A stretch of 10,713 nt of DNA from Pseudomonadota bacterium (lineage in GTDB: Bacteria; Bdellovibrionota; Bacteriovoracia; Bacteriovoracales; Bacteriovoracaceae). Below, one piece after another: positions 5,869 to 10,713 of this stretch (its first letter is position 1; each line of letters starts with the position of its first letter). The stretch is taken from the NCBI GenBank assembly GCA_023432655.1, contig JAEYUK010000167.1:1-10713 (forward strand), in the 5' to 3' direction. Made by a program: the position numbers and the translations under genes. The notes below the pieces were generated by a model that was not told the origin of the DNA, ran no database searches, and saw only the letters and a list, made by a program, of their open reading frames with translations.

Positions 5869-6897
5869 TTAAAGTTTTTGACCGACAAAATTTGCCAGAT
5901 CAATTACGCGATTTGAAAAGCCCACTTCGTTGTCATACCAGCTGACGATTTTTGCCGTCGTACCGATAACATTGGTGAGTTTAGAATCGAAATAAGAAGA
6001 CTCAGGTGCTCCCATATAGTCGATTGAAACCAATTCCTCGTCTGTATAGCCAAGAACACCTTTAAGATTTGTTTCGGAAGCTTTTTTCATCGCTTCGTTA
6101 ATTTGTTGCTTGGTTGCAGCTTTTTCAAGAGTCACAGTTAAATCAACCATGGAAACATCTGGAGTTGGAACGCGGACAGCGTAACCATCAAGTTTGCCTT
6201 TCATTTCTGGGATCACTTCACCTAAGGCCTTAGCTGCACCAGTTGAAGTCGGAATCATACTCATGGCAGCCGCTCGAGCGCGGCGAAGGTCAGAGTGAGA
6301 GTTATCCAGAAGATTCTGATCAGAGGTGTAAGAGTGAACAGTTGTCATTAAGCCGTTGATGATTCCAAAGTTCTCGTGAAGAACTTTCACCACTGGAGCC
6401 AGACAGTTCGTAGTACATGAAGCATTTGAGATAATGTGATGTTCGGCATTGTTATATTTATCGGTGTTGATGCCGATAACGAAAGTTCCATCAAGATCTT
6501 TCCCCGGAGCACACATAATAACTTTTTTAACAGTATCTCTCATGTGTAGGCTAAGTTTAGCTTTGTCTTTGAAAATCCCTGTGCAATCGATTACCACCTG
6601 AGTGCCTAGAGAGCCCCATGGTATTTCTTCAGGATTTTTTTGATCAAAGAATTTAATTTTGCGGCCGTTGTATGAAATTTCTTTTGTTTCGTTGTTGAAA
6701 GAGAAGTCACCTTTAAGTTTTCCATGAAGTGAATCGTATTTTAATAAATGAATATAAGCCGCTGGATCACCGGGGTTATTTATGCCGACAACTTCTATGT
6801 GTGCATCCTGACCGCGATCAATCCGATCAAAGTAGGCACGAAGGATTGTTCTGCCGATACGACCAACACCATTAACACCAATTTTTACTGTTTTCAT
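5869..6897 (-). CDS. gap: Glyceraldehyde-3-phosphate dehydrogenase, possibly NADP-accepting
   Basis: GAPDH reversibly oxidises glyceraldehyde-3-phosphate with phosphate to 1,3-bisphosphoglycerate. The 342-residue product shows the Rossmann fingerprint GVNGVGRIGR (7-16), catalytic Cys161 in SNASCTTNC, His188 in TTVHSYTSD, PTSTGAAKA and the C-terminal YDNEVGFSNRV. Two cofactor-choice sites are unusual: the acidic residue that normally follows GIN (Asp32 in Bacillus numbering) is Asn41, and the Leu187-Pro188 pair is Asn199-Ser200 in LLDNSHSDLRR. Ser at 188 together with loss of Asp32 is associated with NADP use in photosynthetic GAPDHs and in engineered Bacillus enzymes, so dual or NADP preference is possible (inference). 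The start is ATG 6897 with GAGGAG four bases upstream; the in-frame ATG at 6909 overlaps that ribosome site. It leads the glycolytic operon. Confidence 0.97.
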   Translation of the reverse strand: MKTVKIGVNGVGRIGRTILRAYFDRIDRGQDAHIEVVGINNPGDPAAYIHLLKYDSLHGKLKGDFSFNNETKEISYNGRKIKFFDQKNPEEIPWGSLGTQVVIDCTGIFKDKAKLSLHMRDTVKKVIMCAPGKDLDGTFVIGINTDKYNNAEHHIISNASCTTNCLAPVVKVLHENFGIINGLMTTVHSYTSDQNLLDNSHSDLRRARAAAMSMIPTSTGAAKALGEVIPEMKGKLDGYAVRVPTPDVSMVDLTVTLEKAATKQQINEAMKKASETNLKGVLGYTDEELVSIDYMGAPESSYFDSKLTNVIGTTAKIVSWYDNEVGFSNRVIDLANFVGQKL

Positions 6898-6909
6898 AAG
6901 ACTCCTCAT

Positions 6910-6924
6910 GTCACCGGAAGTGAC
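6910..6924 (-). promoter_or_regulatory. Small hairpin in the gap 5' leader
   Basis: GTCAC (6910-6914) and GTGAC (6920-6924) form a 5-bp inverted repeat around five bases. It ends immediately upstream of the GAGGAG ribosome binding site of gap, so in mRNA it would sit against the site and could modulate initiation or stability. Short stem, modest confidence. Confidence 0.35.
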
Positions 6925-6957
6925 TATCGATATGATTCAAAACTAAGATATATTAAG

Positions 6958-6979
6958 CGCTTAGAACATACTCTAAGCG
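6958..6979. promoter_or_regulatory. Operator-like dyad in the divergent gap / exoribonuclease promoter region
   Basis: CGCTTAGA (6958-6965) and TCTAAGCG (6972-6979) are perfect 8-bp inverted repeats with a 6-base ACATAC centre. The spacing and position in a 161-base divergent intergenic region fit a dimeric regulator site. On the minus strand an AT-rich TATATC stretch lies just downstream at about 6954-6949, a candidate -10 for gap, so the dyad would overlap the promoter core. No T-run follows closely, making a terminator less likely. Confidence 0.5.
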
Positions 6980-7058
6980 AGAGGTTTTGTGTAGCGGATT
7001 CCCTGAATTCTGTGTAACCTGAGATCCTTATTTTAAATACTTAACGCACGAGACCTCA

Positions 7059-8135
7059 ATGACAAAACTTTTTATCTCTGATTTGCAAGGCAAAGAAGAA
7101 ATCACTTCAGTCTTTTTGGTGAAGATCTTCAACACAATGGAGGGTAAGGATGGGAAGAAGTACTTCAATATTATCCTCTCAGACGCCACCGGGGATCTTG
7201 AGGCAAGGCTTTGGCAGTATTCTGCGGAAGTAGAAAAAGAGATTTCTAAAGGAACTTTCGTCCGAGTTCGAGGTAAAGTTAACTTCTATCAAGGGCGAAA
7301 ACAGTTCATCATTACTCAACTGGAAAAAGCCTCGGAAAATGAAATAAATATGGATGATTTTGTTATGAAATCTTCTGCGGATCCAGAACTCATGTACAAG
7401 AATCTTTTGAAGGTCATCGACGGTTTAAGTGACGTCTATATCCGTGACCTCTTATGGGCCATTGTTACCGACGGTGAAATTGCCCGCAGACTAAAAATTT
7501 GGCAGGCGGGTAAGTCGATTCATCACGCCTACCGTTCAGGTTTACTTGAACACATCCTCTCTTGTACAGAACTCGCTTTAACTCTTTCGCGGCACTACCG
7601 TGTTAATGAAAACTACGTTGTGGCCGGTTGTATTTTGCACGATCTTTGTAAAGTCTACGAACTCACTGATGGGATTAATGTTGAGTATACAGAAGAGGGC
7701 AAGCTTGTAGGCCATTTAGTTAAAGGTCTGGAGATTGTAGATAGATTTTCCTACCGGATTAAGAACTTTCCGCACTATTTAAAAATTCATTTAAAACATA
7801 TTCTCTTGGCCCACCATGGAGAGTATGAATATGGTTCCCCTAAAATACCTCAAACTTCTGAAGCGATGTTAGTCCATTTAATTGACCTGATGGACTCTAA
7901 AATGGGTGCCTTTGAGATGGTCCGCAAAACCGATTCAACCACAGGTCACTGGTCTTCTTTCGTAAAGCATCTTGATCGAATCGTTTATAAATCAGACCTA
8001 CCATTTTATCCGGAATATATTCAGGAAGAAGAGCCAGTTCACCATGAAGAAAGAAGAGAACCTAAGAAAACTCAACCGACGGAACCTAAAACCAGTTTAG
8101 GCAAAATGTTAGGTAACTTTAAAATTGAAGAATAA
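7059..8135 (+). CDS. YhaM-like OB-fold/HD-domain 3'-5' exoribonuclease
   Basis: YhaM/Cbf1-type enzymes degrade RNA (and some DNA) from the 3' end with a metal-dependent HD domain. The 358-residue protein has the same order: an OB-fold nucleic-acid-binding domain at about 15-90 (FNIILSDATGDLEARLW, FVRVRGKVNFYQGRKQFII), a linker containing NMDDFV as in Bacillus YhaM, then an HD domain at about 150-285. Visible ligands are His165 in GLLEHILS, the HD pair 194-195 in CILHDLCKVYEL, His219 in GHLVKG, AHHGEYEYGSPK (251-262) and Asp276 in LIDLMDSKMG. A charged tail rich in Glu, Lys and Pro (about 322-347) ends in a conserved-looking LGKMLGNFKIEE and exceeds the Bacillus protein by roughly 40 residues. 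The ATG has only a weak upstream purine stretch (CGAGA). The gene diverges from gap; a modest hairpin follows the stop. Confidence 0.9.
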   Translation: MTKLFISDLQGKEEITSVFLVKIFNTMEGKDGKKYFNIILSDATGDLEARLWQYSAEVEKEISKGTFVRVRGKVNFYQGRKQFIITQLEKASENEINMDDFVMKSSADPELMYKNLLKVIDGLSDVYIRDLLWAIVTDGEIARRLKIWQAGKSIHHAYRSGLLEHILSCTELALTLSRHYRVNENYVVAGCILHDLCKVYELTDGINVEYTEEGKLVGHLVKGLEIVDRFSYRIKNFPHYLKIHLKHILLAHHGEYEYGSPKIPQTSEAMLVHLIDLMDSKMGAFEMVRKTDSTTGHWSSFVKHLDRIVYKSDLPFYPEYIQEEEPVHHEERREPKKTQPTEPKTSLGKMLGNFKIEE

Positions 8136-8138
8136 GTT

Positions 8139-8167
8139 GTTGAGGAGCTGGTCTCCTCAACTATTTT
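8139..8167 (+). terminator. Intrinsic terminator after the exoribonuclease gene
   Basis: GTTGAGGAG (8139-8147), loop CTGGT, CTCCTCAAC (8153-8161) form a perfect 9-bp stem followed by TATTTT. It begins three bases after the stop. The stem overlaps the stop codon of the convergent small secreted-protein gene, so it may serve both directions weakly; the T-tract is poor on the minus strand. Confidence 0.7.
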
Positions 8168-8499
8168 ACTGAGCTCACTCTGTTTCCGCTATCAAGATGT
8201 TCAATGGTGCAGGTTTTAGGATTAACCGTTGCTACGACTAATGTTCGAACAGTCTGTTTCTTTCCGTTCATCCACTTTATATCCAAATCAAAATTAGCGA
8301 TTAAGAAATTATCATTCTTCATGCGAGTTAAGCTTTGAGAGACTACAAAGTTTTTGGCCTTAGCGTGGCCAATTTCCCCTCTGGAGTTTGTAACCGGGAG
8401 AGTTTGATACTCATCAATGATTTTTGATCTCAGTGGTTTTAAATCGCATTTTGCGTAAGCCGTGTTTAAGATCGCAATTAAAATGATCAGGAATTTCAT
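8161..8499 (-). CDS. Small exported (periplasmic) protein, unknown function
   Basis: The 112-residue product begins with a short, clear signal peptide: MKFLIILIAILNTAYA, basic then hydrophobic, with an AYA cleavage site before Lys17. Cys18 follows, but the preceding YAK is not a lipobox, so signal peptidase I processing is likelier than lipoprotein maturation. The mature part is about 96 residues with two cysteines (18 and 97) that could form one disulfide; the beta-strand-like run FLIANFDLDIKWMNGKKQTVRTLVVATVN is partly reminiscent of small secreted alpha/beta folds, but I recognise no family. GGAGGA lies six bases before the ATG, one of the best ribosome sites in the window. The gene stands alone, convergent with the exoribonuclease gene, and has about 240 bases of upstream region. 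Confidence 0.8.
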   Translation of the reverse strand: MKFLIILIAILNTAYAKCDLKPLRSKIIDEYQTLPVTNSRGEIGHAKAKNFVVSQSLTRMKNDNFLIANFDLDIKWMNGKKQTVRTLVVATVNPKTCTIEHLDSGNRVSSVK

Positions 8500-8648
8500 G
8501 CCTTTCCTCCATTAATTCTCATCAAAAAAACATTGATCACCTTTTATTTAAAGGCTCCCTTTGTTAAAATTTGATTGCTGTGATCTTAGGTTTAAAAATT
8601 CAATCGCAAGAAAATCTAAAGATGTTGCCTCTAGAATCTAACATTGAA

Positions 8649-8668
8649 TGACATACGTATCGTTGTCA
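8649..8668. promoter_or_regulatory. Operator-like dyad TGACA-N10-TGTCA
   Basis: TGACA (8649-8653) and TGTCA (8664-8668) form inverted half-sites one and a half helical turns apart (15 bases between half-site starts), with a TACGTA palindrome between them. It lies in the 243-base gap between the divergent small exported-protein gene and the 8701-9066 frame. The spacing resembles a dimeric regulator site; no regulator can be named. The rest of this gap is AT-rich and shows no RNA gene I recognise. Confidence 0.3.
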
Positions 8669-8700
8669 GTCATTTTGCAGTAAAACAGGAGTTCTCTTGT

Positions 8701-8742
8701 ATGCTAGAGGACTCAAGGAATGAAGTGCTTGAATTAGTGTAA
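8701..8742 (+). CDS. 13-codon upstream ORF in frame with the next gene
   Basis: ATG at 8701, preceded by AGGAG nine bases upstream, opens a 13-codon frame (MLEDSRNEVLELV) ended by TAA at 8740-8742. The very next codon is the ATG of the 107-residue ORF in the same frame, giving TAAATG. It may be a leader ORF that delivers ribosomes to the downstream start, or the true N-terminus of that gene split by a stop mutation or a base-call error. Confidence 0.35.
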   Translation: MLEDSRNEVLELV

Positions 8743-9066
8743 ATGGCGCGATCAGTTTGGCACCAGATTAACTCTGTTGACACTTTGAAAAAGGAATTTA
8801 TGATACCAGCTGCATTATCTGAATCGACCTCGAGAAACTCCGATGGACCAAAAGATTCTCTTTGGGTTCGGACCGTATTAGAGAAATTTGATAGGTCAAA
8901 AATTCTTGAAGTTTATTTTTTACGCCTTGATGGACGGACGCCGGATGAAATTCCTGCTGAACACTTCGAGCTGTATGAAATTGAACTAAGTGACATCAAA
9001 GCTTTTCTTTTAGGTCAACATCCTCAGGACACACTCCTCCACAAAATATTCCGCATGATGGCCTAG
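8743..9066 (+). CDS. Hypothetical protein, 107 residues, start uncertain
   Basis: I do not recognise this protein. It has no signal peptide or membrane helix, is mixed charged, and has a globular-looking core (about 40-95) with ILEVYFLRLDGR and FELYEIELSDIKAFLLG, suggesting strand-turn-helix structure. The ATG at 8743 has no Shine-Dalgarno of its own and directly abuts the in-frame TAA of a 13-codon ORF, so reinitiation is the simplest way to translate it. An internal ATG at 8800 has AAGGA four bases upstream and would give 88 residues. A consensus-like promoter (8777-8804) lies inside the first 21 codons, which raises doubt that this N-terminal part is coding. The stop is one base from the stop of the convergent tatD, with no terminator between. 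Coding status is probable, not certain. Confidence 0.55.
   Translation: MARSVWHQINSVDTLKKEFMIPAALSESTSRNSDGPKDSLWVRTVLEKFDRSKILEVYFLRLDGRTPDEIPAEHFELYEIELSDIKAFLLGQHPQDTLLHKIFRMMA
8777..8804 (+). promoter_or_regulatory. Consensus-like sigma70 promoter inside the hypothetical ORF
   Basis: TTGACA (8777-8782, perfect -35) and TATGAT (8799-8804, five of six) are spaced by 16 bases. This is the best promoter match I found anywhere in the window, yet it lies within the predicted 107-residue reading frame, with its -10 overlapping the internal ATG at 8800. Either it is fortuitous, or transcription starts near 8811. Confidence 0.35.
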
Positions 9067-9067
9067 C

Positions 9068-9838
9068 TTAACGAAGTTTAGGGAAGCAGTTAAAGGAGTT
9101 GCTCAAAACCTGTGTTTTTAAAGTTTCTAAATCGATGTTTTTTAATTCTGCAATCTTTTTAGCGACAAAAGGCAGATAATAAGGAGCATTCTCTTTTCCC
9201 CTGTGAGGCACCGGAGTTAAAAAGGGTGAATCAGTTTCAAAAAGAATTTTCTCTATCGGCGTAATCTTAACCACATCCTGAACATTTTCCGCTTTTTTGA
9301 AAGTAATAATCCCATTAAAACCCAAATAGAAACCTTCACTTAAAACAAACTCGGCGAGCTCTTTAGTCGATGTAAAACTATGAACAACACCTTTTCTTTT
9401 TAAGTGCCCGGAAAAATTTTTCAGAATGGCCTTGGTGTCTTCGTCGGCTTCTCGGGTATGGATCACGACGGGTAGATCATGATCGCAAGCGATTTGAAGC
9501 TGTTTTTCAAATACATCTTTCTGAATATCCTGAGGGGAATTGTTGTAATGGTAATCCAGGCCGATTTCTCCCACTGCTACCATCTTAGGAAGGGTGGCCC
9601 GGGAAGAAATCTTATCGAATTCAGTTTGAGTAAAGCTCTTGGCATCGTGGGGGTGGATGCCTTGAGTGAAGTAAACTTGATTATAAGTTGATGAAAGCTC
9701 CATTGCCTGGTCCAGATTATCAGGGTCAACACCAATGGTGATGACTTTAGCAATTCCAGCTTCCGAAATCTTTCTAAGGATTTCTTCCAATGGTTCGGCT
9801 TTAAGGTAATCCAGATGGCAATGGGTTTCTATGAGCAT
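9068..9838 (-). CDS. tatD: TatD family metal-dependent DNase
   Basis: TatD enzymes are cytoplasmic amidohydrolase-fold nucleases with 3'-5' exonuclease activity on DNA, linked to repair of oxidative damage. The 256-residue product has normal length and all metal ligands: HCH (6-8) in THCHLD, Glu91 in VGEIGLDYHY, His127 in VVIHTREA, His153 in GVVHSF and Asp203 in ETDSPFLTP, followed by the family signature HRGKENAP. It could equally be called YcfH/YjjV type, since paralogs share these motifs. Its ATG directly abuts the TAA of the upstream VKOR-DsbA gene (TAAATG), with only a weak GGAAA-like site, so translation is probably coupled and the two form an operon. At the 3' end it is convergent with the hypothetical gene, one base apart, with no visible terminator. 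Confidence 0.95.
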   Translation of the reverse strand: MLIETHCHLDYLKAEPLEEILRKISEAGIAKVITIGVDPDNLDQAMELSSTYNQVYFTQGIHPHDAKSFTQTEFDKISSRATLPKMVAVGEIGLDYHYNNSPQDIQKDVFEKQLQIACDHDLPVVIHTREADEDTKAILKNFSGHLKRKGVVHSFTSTKELAEFVLSEGFYLGFNGIITFKKAENVQDVVKITPIEKILFETDSPFLTPVPHRGKENAPYYLPFVAKKIAELKNIDLETLKTQVLSNSFNCFPKLR

Positions 9839-10713
9839 TTATTTTCCACTTAAAATGTGATCAAAAATGGCGAAGAACTGTCTGTTATGAATAGTTCCCT
9901 CGATCTTTTTTCCATTGATAATAATTGTTGGAGTCGATTTCAGGTTGTATTTAGTCCCTTGATTGATTCCTTCGATAACCTTATCAGTTACTGCCTTATT
10001 TTCTAAACAACCAACCAGCCCATGCTTCTTGGCAATATCTCCCAGGACAACGTCGTTTAAGCTTGCTTGTTTTTCAAAGATCTCATCATGAACAGCAAGA
10101 AACTTTGTCGGGTCACAAGCGGCCAGGGCTGCAGCATCGCAAGCATAGGGATGCATGCGTGAAGTCACAGCAGAATTACATTTTGCATCCAACGGGTAGA
10201 AAGCGTACTGTACACTGACTTTATCAGCATATCTTCTGATGAGATCCGGCATTTGATCTGCAACTGTTTTACAGAAAGGACACTGAAAGTCAGAAAAAAC
10301 AGTGATCCGAATTGGTGATTCGGAAAAGCTTTCACCGGCCATATGAATTTTATAAGGAGATTCAACATCCGGATCACCCGATGAAGGGAGTCTTTTAAAT
10401 TGTTCAACCACACTAGCGCTTAGTTTTGTGCTGTACTCTTCTTTCCCTTTTGTATTTTGAAACATAAGGTAGGAGCCTACCAGAAGAAAGGCTCCCCACA
10501 TGGAAGCAATTTTCATGTCTGGAACCCAGCTACTTTGTCCATATTTCCAGAATAGAAAAGCTGCGATCCCGGACAGGATGTAATAGACCGTACAGAAAGG
10601 GCATAAGCTTTTTAAAACGGCCAACGAGAAAATAAAAAGAGCGATACAGCCAATGAAATTATACTTAGCGACTGCACTTGAAGTCTTTTCCAGGGCCGGG
10701 CTTGGCATAAGGC
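9839..10713 (-). CDS. VKOR-DsbA fusion thiol oxidoreductase, 5'-truncated by window edge
   Basis: This is the end of a membrane protein joining a vitamin K epoxide reductase (VKOR) half to a periplasmic DsbA-like thioredoxin fold, which together form disulfides in exported proteins using quinone as acceptor. An ATG at 10708 exists, but the frame stays open to the edge and a complete VKOR domain needs more upstream helices, so the gene surely begins outside. Numbering from that ATG, hydrophobic helices lie at about 16-34, 39-55 and 68-84, with the VKOR quinone-side CPFC at 36-39. The DsbA-like domain (about 130-289) has VFSDFQCPFC (redox Cys143/Cys146) and the cis-proline in STPTIIINGK. Four further cysteines (177, 190, 198, 234) could form structural disulfides; the HPYACDAAALAAC block is typical of this DsbA subgroup. 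It is followed directly by tatD. Confidence 0.88.
   Translation of the reverse strand, partial: LMPSPALEKTSSAVAKYNFIGCIALFIFSLAVLKSLCPFCTVYYILSGIAAFLFWKYGQSSWVPDMKIASMWGAFLLVGSYLMFQNTKGKEEYSTKLSASVVEQFKRLPSSGDPDVESPYKIHMAGESFSESPIRITVFSDFQCPFCKTVADQMPDLIRRYADKVSVQYAFYPLDAKCNSAVTSRMHPYACDAAALAACDPTKFLAVHDEIFEKQASLNDVVLGDIAKKHGLVGCLENKAVTDKVIEGINQGTKYNLKSTPTIIINGKKIEGTIHNRQFFAIFDHILSGK

Noticed and set aside
6898..6909. GAPDH start at ATG 6909.
   Set aside because: That ATG overlaps the GAGGAG that serves ATG 6897, and the family normally starts a few residues before the GxNGxGRIGR motif.
8497..8499. Lipoprotein reading of the small exported protein because Cys follows the signal peptide.
   Set aside because: The residues before Cys18 (Tyr-Ala-Lys) do not fit the lipobox, while AYA before Lys17 is a good signal peptidase I site.
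8571..8651. TTG-initiated frame of about 26 codons in the 8500-8742 gap with a hydrophobic start.
   Set aside because: No Shine-Dalgarno, non-ATG start, AT-rich intergenic composition; likely chance.
10706..10708. ATG 10708 as the true start of the VKOR-DsbA gene.
   Set aside because: The frame is open to the window edge, no Shine-Dalgarno can be seen, and the VKOR half would lack its first helices.

Overview
This window reads as a chromosomal housekeeping segment of a Gram-negative bacterium of moderate GC content. An SSB with a DDIPF tip, a gap-pgk-tpiA-secG cluster, an HD-GYP protein with an unfamiliar N-terminal half, a Tad-type surface protein and a small split zinc-ribbon membrane protein together suggest a predatory or related deltaproteobacterium-like lineage (Bdellovibrionota, perhaps Bacteriovoracales). 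That assignment is inference from gene content only, since there is no rRNA here. I see no prophage, insertion sequence, CRISPR array, tRNA or toxin-antitoxin module.

Layout. Positions 1-886 (minus) hold the N-terminal 295 codons of a TadG-like pseudopilin-associated protein that runs off the left edge; a doubtful non-ATG small ORF sits just upstream (922-1068). On the plus strand follow a 125-residue two-helix membrane protein with two CxxC clusters (1197-1574), ssb (1770-2213, with a strong terminator) and a monocistronic HD-GYP phosphodiesterase (2319-3461), which may be read from a leaderless mRNA. A long symmetric terminator at 3463-3496 serves both this gene and the convergent glycolytic operon.

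The minus-strand operon, in transcription order, is gap (6897-5869), pgk (5859-4672), tpiA (4670-3933) and secG (3864-3499). The first three are nearly contiguous and encode three consecutive lower-glycolysis/gluconeogenesis steps (DHAP to GAP to 1,3-BPG to 3-PG); secG encodes a SecYEG translocon subunit. The GAPDH carries Asn and Asn-Ser at positions that set NAD/NADP preference, so it may use NADP. A divergent promoter region (6898-7058) with several dyads separates gap from a YhaM-like OB-HD 3'-5' exoribonuclease gene (7059-8135).

The right part holds a small exported protein (minus, 8161-8499), a 243-bp intergenic region, an unrecognised 107-residue ORF whose frame continues upstream into a 13-codon ORF with its own Shine-Dalgarno and is split from it by one TAA (8701-9066), then tatD (minus, 9068-9838) coupled by a TAAATG junction to an upstream VKOR-DsbA fusion gene that leaves the window at the right edge.

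I found no clear new multi-gene system. The most testable oddities are the GAPDH cofactor pocket, the TAA-interrupted ORF at 8701-9066 with a consensus-like promoter inside it, the leaderless HD-GYP start, and the dyads between gap and the exoribonuclease gene.
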